Positions 25,224 to 34,168 of a DNA stretch of 64,000 bases are shown one piece after another. The first letter of the stretch is position 1. The number at the start of each line of letters is the position of its first letter. Origin of the DNA: Parazoarcus communis (GTDB lineage: Bacteria; Pseudomonadota; Gammaproteobacteria; Burkholderiales; Rhodocyclaceae); the NCBI RefSeq assembly GCF_003111665.1, contig NZ_CP022188.1, forward strand, positions 3,968,001 through 4,032,000, given 5' to 3'. The notes beneath the pieces are model-generated. The model was not told where the DNA came from, ran no database searches, and saw only the letters and a list, made by a program, of their open reading frames with translations. The translations under genes were made by a program, and so were the position numbers.

Positions 25224-27844
25224 GCCAAAAGGATGAAGCCAAGGAACTGCGTCAGGCAGCGGAAGCACGCCTGAAGGCCAAAAACGACATGGCCCGGCTG
25301 GACCATGCCGATCAGGCGCGCCTGGTCCATGAGCTTCAAGTCCATCAGGTCGAACTGGAAATTCAGAATGCCGAGTTGCGCGAGGCCCGCGATGACCTCG
25401 AGATTGCGCTCACCCAGTACACCGAGCTCTATGACTTTGCGCCTGTCGGCTACTTCACCCTTGATCGACTCGGGCACATTCTCAAGCTCAATGTCGCAGC
25501 CCAACGCCTGCTGGGTGGCGACAGCGCCAGCCTTTCCGGCAAGACACTGCACCAGTTTGTCGCAACAGAAGACCAGCGCAAGTTTGCGTTGCTGCTGCAG
25601 CGCGCCTTGAGCCCGGCAGCACGCAGCAGCGCTGATCTGACGCTGATTACGGGCGACGCTCCCCCTCGGCGCGTTTATGTTCAGTCCGATGTGGCGAACA
25701 ACCCGCGGGACGAGACCTTCCGTCTTGCTGCAATGGACGTCACCGAACGGAAGCTGGCGGAAGATGCCCGGCGTCTGAGCGAATCGAAATTCAACGCGCT
25801 CTACTCCGCCATGTCCGAAGGCATGGCCTTGCACGAAATGGTGCTTGATCTCCACGGCAACCCCATCGACTACATCCTCCTGGAGGTTAATCCCGCGTAC
25901 GAGTCCATCCTTGGCCTCGATCGTGCGACGGTCATCGGCTGCAGGGGAAGCCAGGTCTACGGCCTTACACCACCGCCTCACCTGGAGCAGTTCGCTGCGG
26001 TGGCCTCAACCGGTCACCCCATCCTGTTTGAAACGCTTGAAGACCCGGCCGGGAGAGTCTTTTCCATCTCCGCGTTCTCCCCCGCCCCGAACCAGTTTGC
26101 AACGGTTTTCGTAGACATCACCGCGCAACGCGCGCTGAAAAGGCAACTCGAGCGAATCGCCCACTTCGACTCGCTGACCGGTCTGCCAAACCGGGTATTG
26201 CTTGCCGACCGGCTGCGGCAGGCGATGTATCTGGCACTGAGGCACGGAAAGTGTCTTGCCGTGGCCTTTATCGACCTCGATGGATTCAAGGCAGTCAATG
26301 ACCAGTACGGCCACGACGTCGGAGACGATCTGCTCGCACGCTTGGCTGTGAGGATGAAGCATGCCCTCCGTGAGGGCGACACGCTCGCAAGGCTGGGCGG
26401 TGACGAGTTCATCGCCGTCATGGGTGATCTGGCGAATGTCGAAGCCAGCACACCGATGCTGGAACGCCTGCTCGACGCCGCGGCGGAGCCGTTTCAGGCG
26501 AATGGTGTCGCAGCAAAGGTCTCCGCCAGCATCGGGGTCAGTTTTTTTCCTCAGATCGATGACATCGATGCCGACCAACTCCTGCGCCAGGCCGATCAGG
26601 CCATGTACCAGGCAAAGCTGGCCGGAAAGGGTCGATATCAGCTGTTCGATGCAAGGCAGGACAGGAGCGCCCGCGACTACCACGATCAGATCGCGCAGAT
26701 CCGCCTCGGACTGGAGCGGAATGAGTTCCTGCTGTTCTATCAGCCCAAGGTCAACATGCGCACCGGCAAGGTCATCGGCCTTGAAGCGCTGATCCGCTGG
26801 CAGCACCCGATACGCGGATTGCTGTCGCCAGCTGTTTTTCTGCCACTCATCGAGGATCATCCCCTGACAGTAGACATGGGAGAGTGGGTCATCAACAGCG
26901 CACTCATCCAGATCGAAACCTGGCTTGCACAGGGTCTGAACATTCCGGTCAGCGTCAACATCGGTGCGCTGCAGCTGCAGCAGCCCAACTTTATCGAACG
27001 GCTGCGCAACACACTTGCGGCGCACCCGGATGTAAAGCCGGGCAGCCTCGAACTCGAGGTACTGGAGACAAGCGCGTTGCAGGATGTTTCCAAGACATCG
27101 AGGGTCATTTCGACCTGCAGTGAAATGGGCGTCCGGTTCGCACTGGACGACTTCGGCACCGGCTATTCGTCGCTCACCTACCTGATGAAGCTTCCCGCCG
27201 AGATCCTGAAGATCGACCAGAGCTTTGTGCACGACCTGCTCATGGACCCCGAAGCGCTGGCGATCCTCGAAGGCGTGATCGGGCTGGCGACTGCGTTTCA
27301 ACGCCAGTCCATCGCTGAAGGCCTCGACTCGGTGGAGACCGGCATCATGCTGATGCGTCTTGGCTGCGAACAGGCTCAAGGCTACGTGATCTCCCCGCCC
27401 ATGCCGGCAGACAGGGTTCCTGCCTGGGTGGCTGGATGGCAACCCGACCCGCGCTGGGCGGCCACCCGTGTGATCAGGCCCGACCAGCTCCCGCTCCTTC
27501 ACGCCGAGGTCGAACACAGGGCCTGGCTTGCCACAATCAAGGCCGCCCTGGACGGTCCGCACGCAGTGCCTCTCAGAATGTGCGTGCATCCGTGCCGCTT
27601 TGAAGCCTGGCTGGCGACCGAGCGTGGCGCTCATCTATTATTGAAATGCGGCAAGCACGAACTCCACGACATGCACCGGGCGCTCCATGATCAGGCCGAG
27701 GCGCTCGTGCTCCGGCATGAGCAGGGCGAGAGCGCCGAAGGGCTTGAGCCTGAACTCGGCGCGTTTCTGCAACTGAAACACGAATTCCTGTCCTGTCTCG
27801 AAGCACTGATCTCGTCTGATGTCGTCCCGCCCGCCAGACGATAA
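25220..27844 (+). CDS. PAS-GGDEF-EAL cyclic-di-GMP protein with CZB-like C-terminus
   Basis: An 874-residue protein. A coiled-coil start (LVHELQVHQVELEIQNAELR) leads to two PAS domains (~70-190 and ~195-300), then a GGDEF diguanylate cyclase domain with the intact RLGGDEF active site, and an EAL phosphodiesterase domain with EALIRWQHP, DDFGTGYSSL and AEGLDS intact. The final ~120 residues contain HRAWLATIKAALDG, CRFEAWLA and HDMHRALHDQAE, the His/Cys/His-x3-His pattern of chemoreceptor zinc-binding (CZB) domains, which in diguanylate cyclases regulate activity by zinc. A CZB after EAL is not the usual position. Coupled by ATGA to the CheB-CheR protein. Confidence 0.9.
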   Translation: MSQKDEAKELRQAAEARLKAKNDMARLDHADQARLVHELQVHQVELEIQNAELREARDDLEIALTQYTELYDFAPVGYFTLDRLGHILKLNVAAQRLLGGDSASLSGKTLHQFVATEDQRKFALLLQRALSPAARSSADLTLITGDAPPRRVYVQSDVANNPRDETFRLAAMDVTERKLAEDARRLSESKFNALYSAMSEGMALHEMVLDLHGNPIDYILLEVNPAYESILGLDRATVIGCRGSQVYGLTPPPHLEQFAAVASTGHPILFETLEDPAGRVFSISAFSPAPNQFATVFVDITAQRALKRQLERIAHFDSLTGLPNRVLLADRLRQAMYLALRHGKCLAVAFIDLDGFKAVNDQYGHDVGDDLLARLAVRMKHALREGDTLARLGGDEFIAVMGDLANVEASTPMLERLLDAAAEPFQANGVAAKVSASIGVSFFPQIDDIDADQLLRQADQAMYQAKLAGKGRYQLFDARQDRSARDYHDQIAQIRLGLERNEFLLFYQPKVNMRTGKVIGLEALIRWQHPIRGLLSPAVFLPLIEDHPLTVDMGEWVINSALIQIETWLAQGLNIPVSVNIGALQLQQPNFIERLRNTLAAHPDVKPGSLELEVLETSALQDVSKTSRVISTCSEMGVRFALDDFGTGYSSLTYLMKLPAEILKIDQSFVHDLLMDPEALAILEGVIGLATAFQRQSIAEGLDSVETGIMLMRLGCEQAQGYVISPPMPADRVPAWVAGWQPDPRWAATRVIRPDQLPLLHAEVEHRAWLATIKAALDGPHAVPLRMCVHPCRFEAWLATERGAHLLLKCGKHELHDMHRALHDQAEALVLRHEQGESAEGLEPELGAFLQLKHEFLSCLEALISSDVVPPARR

Positions 27845-27907
27845 ACTGGCCGCTCGCGGTAAGCCCGCGCGTCGATCTGCGGCACACAGCATTCAGGAGA
27901 CTGACCA

Positions 27908-28324
27908 ATGCAACCCAGAATCAGCATGATCACGCTCGGCGTGCGCGATATCGCGGCATCCGTCGAATTCTACGAGAAGGGCCTCGGCTTTCCCCGGCTG
28001 GAGTCCCCGCCCTCGGTTGCATTCTTCAAGCTGAACGGCACCTGGCTCGGCCTGTACGGACGCGAGGCGCTGGCCGAAGACGCGCAGGTGCCGGCCGACG
28101 GCAGCGGATTCAGCGGCTTTGCGCTGGCGCACAACGTGAGCTCCGAGAAGGAAGTCGATGGGGTAGTCGCCCGGGCCGTGAAGGCCGGAGCAACCCTGAC
28201 CAAGAAGCCTCAGAAGGTGTTCTGGGGCGGGTACAGCGGCTACTTCAAGGATCCGGACGGCCATCTGTGGGAAGTCGCGCACAATCCCTTCATGTGGGTC
28301 GGCCCCACGGACAAACCGGCATGA
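27908..28324 (+). CDS. VOC (glyoxalase) family protein
   Basis: A 138-residue VOC-superfamily protein: MITLGVRDIAASVEFYEKGL at the N-terminal half, GYSGYFKDPDGHLWEVAHNP at the C-terminal half, the latter with the conserved Glu ligand. GGAG-type ribosome binding site upstream (CAGGAGACTGACC). Its stop overlaps the ATG of the next gene. Specific reaction unknown. Confidence 0.88.
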   Translation: MQPRISMITLGVRDIAASVEFYEKGLGFPRLESPPSVAFFKLNGTWLGLYGREALAEDAQVPADGSGFSGFALAHNVSSEKEVDGVVARAVKAGATLTKKPQKVFWGGYSGYFKDPDGHLWEVAHNPFMWVGPTDKPA

Positions 28325-28749
28325 CGAAGACCGCTCTCCGCTCTCTGCCATTGATGGCCCGAACCCTTGCCGCTGCAGGCCTGCTGTGTTGCCTCGGCAC
28401 CCCGCTGTCGGCCATGGCAGCAGATACCCAGCAGTTTCCGGACGTGCTCGCAGCAAAGGTTCGAGCGCTCACTGCGGACCGCTTCGACTTCGACGTCACG
28501 ATCTCGTCGCCCTACGACTCCCCGCAGCGCTACGCCGACGGCTTCCGGGTCACGGGCGCAGATGGCACCGTCTATGGCGAGCGCAAGCTGTTTCACGACC
28601 ACGCATCCGAGCAGCCCTTCACCCGCGACCTCTACGGTGTCGTGATTCCATCCGCGCTGCGTTCTGTCCGCATTCAGGCAAGAGACCAGCGCTACGGCTA
28701 TGGTGGCAAGACCTTGGAAGTCGTTTTACCCGGACGCGACGGGAACTAG
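28321..28749 (+). CDS. Periplasmic protein of unknown function
   Basis: A 142-residue exported protein: signal peptide with core LAAAGLLCCLGTPLSAMA and cleavage before ADT. The mature part is a beta-rich domain with FDFDVTISSPYDSPQRYADG, HDHASEQPFTRDLYGV and a closing GYGGKTLEVVLP. Conserved short homologues of this type occur in proteobacteria but no function is known to me. Coupled by ATGA to the VOC gene. The run HDH could bind a metal; that is speculation. Confidence 0.75.
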   Translation: MTKTALRSLPLMARTLAAAGLLCCLGTPLSAMAADTQQFPDVLAAKVRALTADRFDFDVTISSPYDSPQRYADGFRVTGADGTVYGERKLFHDHASEQPFTRDLYGVVIPSALRSVRIQARDQRYGYGGKTLEVVLPGRDGN

Positions 28750-28790
28750 CCCCTCCGCCCGCGCCGTCCCGCACCATCGATGATTTCCGC

Positions 28791-29294
28791 ATGAACATTC
28801 GACGATTTCGCGCTGGCGACCTGCCACACGTCATCGCGCTCTTCAGCGCATCCGTGCATGGCCTCGCGGGCGCCCACTACGACGCGCGCCAGCGCGCAGC
28901 CTGGGCGCCTGCCGAACCCGATCAGAAGCGGTGGCAAGCGCGCCTGGAGGGACAGCAGACGCTGGTCGCCGAAGATGAGGGCGTGCTGACCGGCTTCATC
29001 TCCTGGGCACCAAACGGACATATCGACCTGCTGTTCACCGCCCCGCAGCATGCACGCAAGGGCATTGCCTCCGCACTGTGCGCGCAGGTGGAGGCTGCGC
29101 TGTCGGCCACCGGCATCAACACCGCCTTTACCGAGGCAAGCCTCGTCGCCCGCCCCTTTTTCGAGCATCGGGGTTTCGTCGTGACCGAGGCGCAGGACCT
29201 TGATCGCAACGGCGTGCGCTTCCGCCGTTACGCAATGCAGAAGACGCTCACCGCCCGCCTGCCACCGGAGAGGCCACCGCTGCCCGAAGCCTGA
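28791..29294 (+). CDS. GNAT-family N-acetyltransferase
   Basis: A 167-residue acetyltransferase. It begins with NIRRFRAGDLPHVIALFSAS, the GNAT alpha1 region, has the beta4 strand ID(LLFTAP) and the acetyl-CoA loop QHARKGIASALCAQVE, then ARPFFEHRGFVVTEAQ near the end, as in the PhnO/ElaA-like group. An upstream in-frame extension overlapping the previous gene is rejected. Acceptor unknown. Confidence 0.88.
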   Translation: MNIRRFRAGDLPHVIALFSASVHGLAGAHYDARQRAAWAPAEPDQKRWQARLEGQQTLVAEDEGVLTGFISWAPNGHIDLLFTAPQHARKGIASALCAQVEAALSATGINTAFTEASLVARPFFEHRGFVVTEAQDLDRNGVRFRRYAMQKTLTARLPPERPPLPEA

Positions 29295-29574
29295 TACGGC
29301 AGAATGCTTCGGCCACCATCCGGAAAAAAGCATCGCGCTCCGGGAACGTTCCGGGAACGCTTCCGGTCGCAAGTCCATCTGAATATGACTGCTGGGGACG
29401 CAGAAAGCCTTACTGCTGCAACACGGCAGACTTGCGCTCATCCGTGGCACGAAGGACACACAGCATCACCACGCAGTCGTCCTCAAGGATGAACTCGACA
29501 AACAATGCGCGCCGCGCTCAGGGCTCTCCCGCGCAGCGCGCGGACCCGACGCGCCGATACGGACGAACACACGC

Positions 29575-29907
29575 ATGCAGAAATGGCTCTTCCTTGCTGT
29601 CGCCATTGTCAGCGAAGTCATCGCGACATCGGCGCTGAAGTCCTCGGACGGTTTTTCCCGGCTGTGGCCCTCGCTTCTCGTGGTCACCGGCTATGCCTCG
29701 GCATTCTATTTTCTGTCGCTGACGCTGAAGTTCATTCCGGTCGCGGTCGCCTACGCCATCTGGTCGGGCGCAGGCGTTGCCCTGATCGCGCTGATCTCCT
29801 GGCTGGTCTTCGGCGAGACGCTCGACACCCCCGCAATCATCGGGCTGCTTCTGATCATTGCAGGCGTGACCGTTCTCAACGTGTTCTCCAGGACGGTTTC
29901 GCACTGA
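29575..29907 (+). CDS. emrE: Small multidrug resistance (SMR) efflux protein
   Basis: A 110-residue four-helix inner membrane protein. Glu14 in VAIVSEVIATSALK is the proton/drug site; helix 2-3 motifs (GYASAFYFLSLTLKFIPVAV, YAIWSGAGVALIALISW) and the C-terminal GLLLIIAGVTVLNVFS match EmrE/QacE rather than the guanidinium exporters, which usually have a different helix 2 pattern. It works as an antiparallel homodimer exporting lipophilic cations. The 280 bp upstream contain no gene. Confidence 0.9.
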   Translation: MQKWLFLAVAIVSEVIATSALKSSDGFSRLWPSLLVVTGYASAFYFLSLTLKFIPVAVAYAIWSGAGVALIALISWLVFGETLDTPAIIGLLLIIAGVTVLNVFSRTVSH

Positions 29908-30008
29908 AAGGTTTTCTGTCTTCACGCGACCAATCCCCGGGACGTGCCCGCTTCACTACAACGAGGCACCCGAACCTCCCGACTTTTTCACCCCTGCCGG
30001 AGTTAGAC

Positions 30009-30461
30009 ATGAAGTTTTCCCGACTGCTTTTCGCTTTCACCCTCGCATCCACCGTCACTGCAGCAAGCGCTGCCGACGGCCTGATCGCGCTCAAGAGCCC
30101 GCACAGCGCCAAGGAGACCATGAACCGGTTTGAGGAACAGGTTAAGGCCAAGGGACTGAACGTCTTTGCCCGGATCGATCACGCCGCTGGCGCGGCAAAG
30201 ATCGGCAAGACGCTGCGCCCCACCGAGGTTCTGATCTTCGGCAATCCTCAAGGCGGCACGCCCTTCATGGAATGCGCACAGACCGTCGGCATCGACCTGC
30301 CGCTCAAGGCCCTGGTGTGGGAGGACGCTTCGGCCCAGGTCTGGCTCGGCTACAACGATCCGGCCTACCTTGCGAAGCGCAGCGATGTGGCCGACTGCGC
30401 AGTCGTCCCGAACCTGCAGAAAGCACTCGCCGGCCTTGCGGGCGCTGCGACCGCCCCCTGA
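30009..30461 (+). CDS. DUF302 family periplasmic protein
   Basis: A 150-residue protein with a signal peptide (LLFAFTLASTVTAASA-AD) and one DUF302 domain: HSAKETMNRFEEQVKAKGLN, FARIDHAAGA, LIFGNPQGGTPFM and DLPLKALVWEDA. DUF302 proteins are small alpha/beta dimers of unknown reaction, sometimes associated with metal or oxidative stress. RBS weak (GGAGTTAGAC). Confidence 0.88.
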   Translation: MKFSRLLFAFTLASTVTAASAADGLIALKSPHSAKETMNRFEEQVKAKGLNVFARIDHAAGAAKIGKTLRPTEVLIFGNPQGGTPFMECAQTVGIDLPLKALVWEDASAQVWLGYNDPAYLAKRSDVADCAVVPNLQKALAGLAGAATAP

Positions 30462-30468
30462 TCGACGC

Positions 30469-30490
30469 GGGGCAGCACCACGCCTGCCCC
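30469..30490. terminator. Hairpin after DUF302 gene
   Basis: GGGGCAG (30469-30475) pairs with CTGCCCC (30484-30490): a perfect 7-bp stem with an 8-base loop starting 7 bp after the stop codon. No T-run; termination inferred from position. Confidence 0.35.
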
Positions 30491-30530
30491 GGCTGACGAA
30501 CATGCCTCGGACGACGCTACACTTGCAGGC

Positions 30531-30758
30531 ATGAAAATCATCTATCGCGCCGGCGACATCGTCGAGGCACACATCGTCGCCGGCATGCTTCGCGCCAATG
30601 GCATCGAGGCCCACGTGGGCGGACACTACCTGCAGGGCGGCGTCGGCGACCTGTCGCCCATGGGTTTCGCCACGGTCATGGTTGACGAGCAGGATGTCGA
30701 CGCGGCACTGACGCTGGTACGCGAATACGACGAGGCCGAACCTGCTGACGACGCCTAG
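30531..30758 (+). CDS. DUF2007 (putative signal-transducing) protein
   Basis: A 75-residue cytoplasmic protein: IIYRAGDIVEAHIVAGMLRA, then a short strand and VMVDEQDVDAALTLVREYDE. This beta-alpha-beta pattern is the DUF2007 domain, a small PII-like fold proposed to bind ligands or protein partners. No partner gene is evident here. Confidence 0.85.
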   Translation: MKIIYRAGDIVEAHIVAGMLRANGIEAHVGGHYLQGGVGDLSPMGFATVMVDEQDVDAALTLVREYDEAEPADDA

Positions 30759-30765
30759 GCGCCGC

Positions 30766-30790
30766 GCGGGCCATGTTTGCCCTGGCCCGC
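30766..30790. terminator. Hairpin after DUF2007 gene
   Basis: GCGGGCCA (30766-30773) pairs perfectly with TGGCCCGC (30783-30790), an 8-bp stem 7 bp after the stop codon. No T-run follows; probable transcript end or stabiliser. Confidence 0.4.
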
Positions 30791-30791
30791 C

Positions 30792-30821
30792 TTCCGACCA
30801 CCGTAATTCCGACCACCGTAA
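30792..30821. repeat. Perfect 2 x 15-bp tandem repeat
   Basis: The unit TTCCGACCACCGTAA occurs twice back to back (30792-30806 and 30807-30821), with a partial third GAATCCGAC following. It lies between the DUF2007 hairpin and the DUF1223 gene and could be a slippage product or paired operator half-sites. Confidence 0.8.
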
Positions 30822-30871
30822 GAATCCGACGCTCCGCACGACGAAGTCTCATCGTCACAGGAGAATGGATC

Positions 30872-31663
30872 ATGCGACCTTGCTCACAGGGGCTCATCGG
30901 CACGGCCGCGGTGCTCGCGCTGATTGGCCAGCCAGCCGCCGCGGACCACTCAGGGCAGGACCACGCCACCTCGGGCCGCGCTCCGCATAGCTGCAGCGCT
31001 CAGAGCTCGGCAACGGTGGCGCCACTGGTCGAGCTCTACACCTCGGAGGGCTGCAGTTCGTGCCCGCCCGCCGATCGCTGGCTGTCGCGCCTCAGGGACG
31101 ATCCGGCGGTCGTCGCGCTCGCCTTTCATGTGGACTACTGGGACAAGCTGGGCTGGAAGGACCGCTTCGCCAGCCCGGCCTACTCGCTGCGCCAGGCACG
31201 GCAGCAAGCAGTAAACGGCGCACGCTTCAGCTATACGCCCCAGGTGGTGCTGAACGGACAGGATTACCCGCGCTGGCACGCCACGCCGCACCCGACTTCG
31301 GCAATAGCACGCACGACGGCCAGCCTTGCGCTGAGCCTGCCGCACAACGGTGACGAGGTCACGGCCACCATCGTTCCGGCCGCTGGCGCACCCGCACGAC
31401 TCGCCGCCTACTGGGCGGTCACCGAGGACGGGCATTTCACCGCCGTCCGGGCCGGAGAGAACCGTGGTGAAGGCCTCCGACACGATGCGGTAGTACGTGA
31501 GTATGTGCAGGTTCCCGAATGGGACGCGCAAAATGGTGCTGCCCGGACGCTCAGGTTCACGCCGACGCGGGCCGAAAGCGCAGATCATCCCCGCCACATC
31601 AACCTGGTCGTCATCGACGCCGTCACCGGCAAGCCGCTGCAGGCACTCAGACTGGATTGCTGA
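30872..31663 (+). CDS. DUF1223 thioredoxin-like secreted protein
   Basis: A 263-residue protein with signal peptide (GLIGTAAVLALIGQPAAA). The mature N-terminal half is a thioredoxin-like DUF1223 domain: VELYTSEGCSSCPPADRWL with a CSSC redox-type pair, FHVDYWDKLGWKDRFASPAY and TPQVVLNGQDYPRW. The C-terminal half is beta-rich. Probable periplasmic oxidoreductase-like protein; activity unproven. CAGGAGA provides the ribosome binding site; the earlier in-frame start at 30773 would hide the signal peptide. Confidence 0.88.
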   Translation: MRPCSQGLIGTAAVLALIGQPAAADHSGQDHATSGRAPHSCSAQSSATVAPLVELYTSEGCSSCPPADRWLSRLRDDPAVVALAFHVDYWDKLGWKDRFASPAYSLRQARQQAVNGARFSYTPQVVLNGQDYPRWHATPHPTSAIARTTASLALSLPHNGDEVTATIVPAAGAPARLAAYWAVTEDGHFTAVRAGENRGEGLRHDAVVREYVQVPEWDAQNGAARTLRFTPTRAESADHPRHINLVVIDAVTGKPLQALRLDC

Positions 31664-31807
31664 TCGTCGCGCACCGGGTGGTGCCATCCGGCGCAGGTGG
31701 CGACACGGGTCGCCGAGTCTGCCTGCGACCTCAGCCCTGGCCCCGCCCCCCACACGCCCGACTCACGGTCGGCGGGAAGCGGCACGGTTACAGAGCAGTG
31801 GCAGCGA

Positions 31808-32071
31808 TCACTTCAGATTCGCGTGCTCTTCCAGATAATGCTTGAGCACCAGCTTGAGCTTGGCCGCATGCTTGTAGTCACCCTTGCTGCGTGCCTCAGC
31901 GATGTCGTCTGCGATCATCTTCTTGATCCGCTTTTCGCCGCTTGAGGTGTGCACCAGATAGCTGCCGAGTTCGACCGCGATCATCTCGGGCACATGCTCA
32001 TGCTCCGCGATCGCGAGGATCTCTTCTTCGGTCAGATCAGACAGCTCGATACAGTCCTGTATGGTCAGCAT
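31808..32071 (-). CDS. Small acidic helical protein of unknown function
   Basis: An 87-residue cytoplasmic protein, entirely helical in appearance, beginning LTIQDCIELSDLTEEEILAI with repeated glutamates and His-rich AEHEHVPEM, ending with basic KHAAKLKLVLKHYLEEH. A strong GAGGAG ribosome binding site precedes the ATG. Homologues occur as orphans in betaproteobacteria; no function known to me. The gene is convergent with DUF1223. Confidence 0.75.
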   Translation of the reverse strand: MLTIQDCIELSDLTEEEILAIAEHEHVPEMIAVELGSYLVHTSSGEKRIKKMIADDIAEARSKGDYKHAAKLKLVLKHYLEEHANLK

Positions 32072-32247
32072 GTTGTCTCCTCTTAAGATTTATTTGTAGC
32101 ACGCTTCGCTTTACTATTAGGCACCGCATGGGGCTTCAGGGCATTGATCTGTCGCAAGTACTTGCCGATGGCAGGAAAGCCTGACGCATCGTTCGACAAG
32201 GAAGACGCCCGCACCCGCTGTCAGACTGAGGACTTGAGGAAGCCCAG

Positions 32248-32946
32248 GTGAAGACAATCGGACTGATCGGCGGCATGAGCTGGGAATCCACCATGCCCTA
32301 TTACCGGATCATCAACGAAACGGTTCGCGACCGCCTCGGGGGGCTGCATTCGGCCAGAATCGTGCTCATTTCGGTCGACTTCCACGAGATCGAACGCCTG
32401 CAGAGCAACGGACAGTGGGATGAAGCCGGCGACCTGATGGCAGATGCGGCGCGCTCGCTGGAACTTGCCGGCGCGGATTTCATCGTGCTGTGCACGAATA
32501 CCATGCACAAGGTGGCGCATGCGATTCAGTCGGCCGTTGCGATTCCGATGCTGCATATCGCCGACCCGACCGCTGCAGCGATCAAGCGCGCGGGTTTTTC
32601 CAGGGTCGGGCTGCTGGGCACGCGCTTCACCATGGAACAGGATTTCTACCGGCACCGCCTCGAAGAGCAGCACGGCATCGAGGTTCTGGTGCCGAACGAC
32701 GCCGACCGCGCCGACGTTCACCGCATCATCTACGACGAACTCTGCCTCGGCACCGTATTGCCTGCTTCGCGCACCCTCTACTGCGACATCATCACACGCC
32801 TGGTCGACCGCGGTGCAGAGGCGATCATCCTGGGATGCACCGAGATCTCCCTGCTGATCCGCGCCTCCGACGTGAAGATTCCGCTGTTCGACACCACCGC
32901 GATCCACGCCTGTCATGCTGCGGAACTCGCCCTGGGCGACGACTGA
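32248..32946 (+). CDS. Aspartate/glutamate racemase family protein
   Basis: A 232-residue racemase of the YgeA/RacD type. The pseudo-symmetric catalytic cysteines are both present: IVLCTNTMHKVA (first Cys, about residue 83) and IILGCTEISLLI (second Cys, about residue 195). The start GLIGGMSWESTMPYYR is family-typical. Cofactor-independent racemisation of Asp or Glu (or a related amino acid). GTG start at 32248 with GAGGAAG upstream. Confidence 0.9.
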   Translation: MKTIGLIGGMSWESTMPYYRIINETVRDRLGGLHSARIVLISVDFHEIERLQSNGQWDEAGDLMADAARSLELAGADFIVLCTNTMHKVAHAIQSAVAIPMLHIADPTAAAIKRAGFSRVGLLGTRFTMEQDFYRHRLEEQHGIEVLVPNDADRADVHRIIYDELCLGTVLPASRTLYCDIITRLVDRGAEAIILGCTEISLLIRASDVKIPLFDTTAIHACHAAELALGDD

Positions 32947-32970
32947 TGCCCTGCGCAACGCGCGCGATCA

Positions 32971-33579
32971 TCATGCGGGTAGATGCAGCAAGCCGGCGGA
33001 CGAGTACGCGCCGAAGGCGGCGAGCACCAGCGCTGACACGCGATTGATCCAGCGCAATCCGCCGCCGCCCATGCGGCGCGCAAGCGTCGTTGCCAGCCCC
33101 GCCAGCAAGCACCACCACAGCGCCGATCCGATGAATACACCAAGCACCAGAACCATTCCCTGCACCGTATCGCCTTGTGGAAGCCCGAGTCCGGCAAAGA
33201 TGGCGGCAAACGACAGGATCGTCATTGGGTTCGACAAGGTCAGCAGCATCGTCGTCAGGTAGCCACGCCACAACCCGCCACCCTCCGCCTCGGCAGCCTG
33301 CCGCGCCGGCACACTGCGCCATGTCTGCCACGCAAGCCAGAACAGGAACAGCCCCCCGAGCAGGCGCAGCCAGACCGCATGTCCGAGCAGAACTGCGCAG
33401 ACGGCTGCGAGCCCGAACGCGCCCAGCAGTCCGTAGCACGCATCGGCCGTAGCGGCGCCAAGCCCGCTGCTGAATGCGGCCCAGAACCCCTTCTCCAGCC
33501 CGCGCCGCAGGCACAACAGACCAATCGGCCCGACTGGCGCGGCGATGGAGAATCCGAGCACCAATCCCTTGATCAACAT
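32971..33579 (-). CDS. LysE-family amino-acid exporter
   Basis: A 202-residue membrane protein with six hydrophobic segments and the LysE/ArgO start LGFSIAAPVGPIGLLCLRR; TLSNPMTILSFAAIFAGLG follows in the middle. The frame is open 14 codons upstream, but the ATG at 33579 is right before the first helix. It is divergent from an Lrp/AsnC regulator gene with 127 bp between, the classic LysE-regulator arrangement; export of basic or other amino acids under that regulator is inferred. Confidence 0.88.
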   Translation of the reverse strand: MLIKGLVLGFSIAAPVGPIGLLCLRRGLEKGFWAAFSSGLGAATADACYGLLGAFGLAAVCAVLLGHAVWLRLLGGLFLFWLAWQTWRSVPARQAAEAEGGGLWRGYLTTMLLTLSNPMTILSFAAIFAGLGLPQGDTVQGMVLVLGVFIGSALWWCLLAGLATTLARRMGGGGLRWINRVSALVLAAFGAYSSAGLLHLPA

Positions 33580-33706
33580 GGCATCATTCCGCGCAATTCG
33601 ATGCCATATTCTGTGCGCCACCGCCGCCGCCCGCCCATGAGGGATCGACGGTATCGCACCGCTTTTGCCTCAGAATCGAAGGATCTTCAGGATACGTAGG
33701 CCGCCA

Positions 33707-34168
33707 ATGTCCGATCACCCCAGACTCGACCGCCTCAACCGCCGCCTGCTTGCCGAGCTGCAGCAGAACGCCCGCCTTCCGCTGGCCGAACTCGGGCGAC
33801 GCGTCGGGCTCTCATCGCCCGCGGTGGCCGAGCGCATCCGGCGTCTCGAGGAACAGGGCGTGATCCGTGGCTATCGTGCGGAAGTGGACGCACACAGCAT
33901 CGGCTACCCCGTCACCGCCTTCGTCGAGCTTCATATCGCGCCGGAGTCCTACACCCGTGTCGAGGCCCTGCTCGGCACCTTGCCCGCCATACGCGAAGCG
34001 CACCATGTCACCGGCCGTGCGGCCTTCATGCTCAAGGTGGTGGCGCAGTCGCTGTCCGAACTCGAAGCACTGATTGCGACTTTTGCACCTTACGGCAGCA
34101 GCGAAACGGCAGTGGTGCTATCCACCCGACTCGCTCCCAGAGCATTACCGATTGATGGGGCAAACTAG
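33707..34168 (+). CDS. Lrp/AsnC-family transcriptional regulator
   Basis: A 153-residue regulator: helix-turn-helix in LDRLNRRLLAELQQNARLPL and LGRRVGLSSPAVAERIRRLE, then GVIRGYRAEVD and a RAM (ligand-binding) domain with AREAHHVTGRAAFMLKV-type pattern (IREAHHVTGRAAFMLKVV). Normal length. Likely regulates the divergent LysE exporter in response to an amino acid. The ATG at 33665 would add a non-conserved extension. Confidence 0.92.
   Translation: MSDHPRLDRLNRRLLAELQQNARLPLAELGRRVGLSSPAVAERIRRLEEQGVIRGYRAEVDAHSIGYPVTAFVELHIAPESYTRVEALLGTLPAIREAHHVTGRAAFMLKVVAQSLSELEALIATFAPYGSSETAVVLSTRLAPRALPIDGAN

Noticed and set aside
29295..29574. Guanidine-sensing riboswitch before the SMR gene
   Set aside because: SMR genes are sometimes preceded by ykkC or mini-ykkC RNAs, but I could not find paired hairpins with ACGR loops in the right arrangement, and the protein looks like an EmrE-type exporter.
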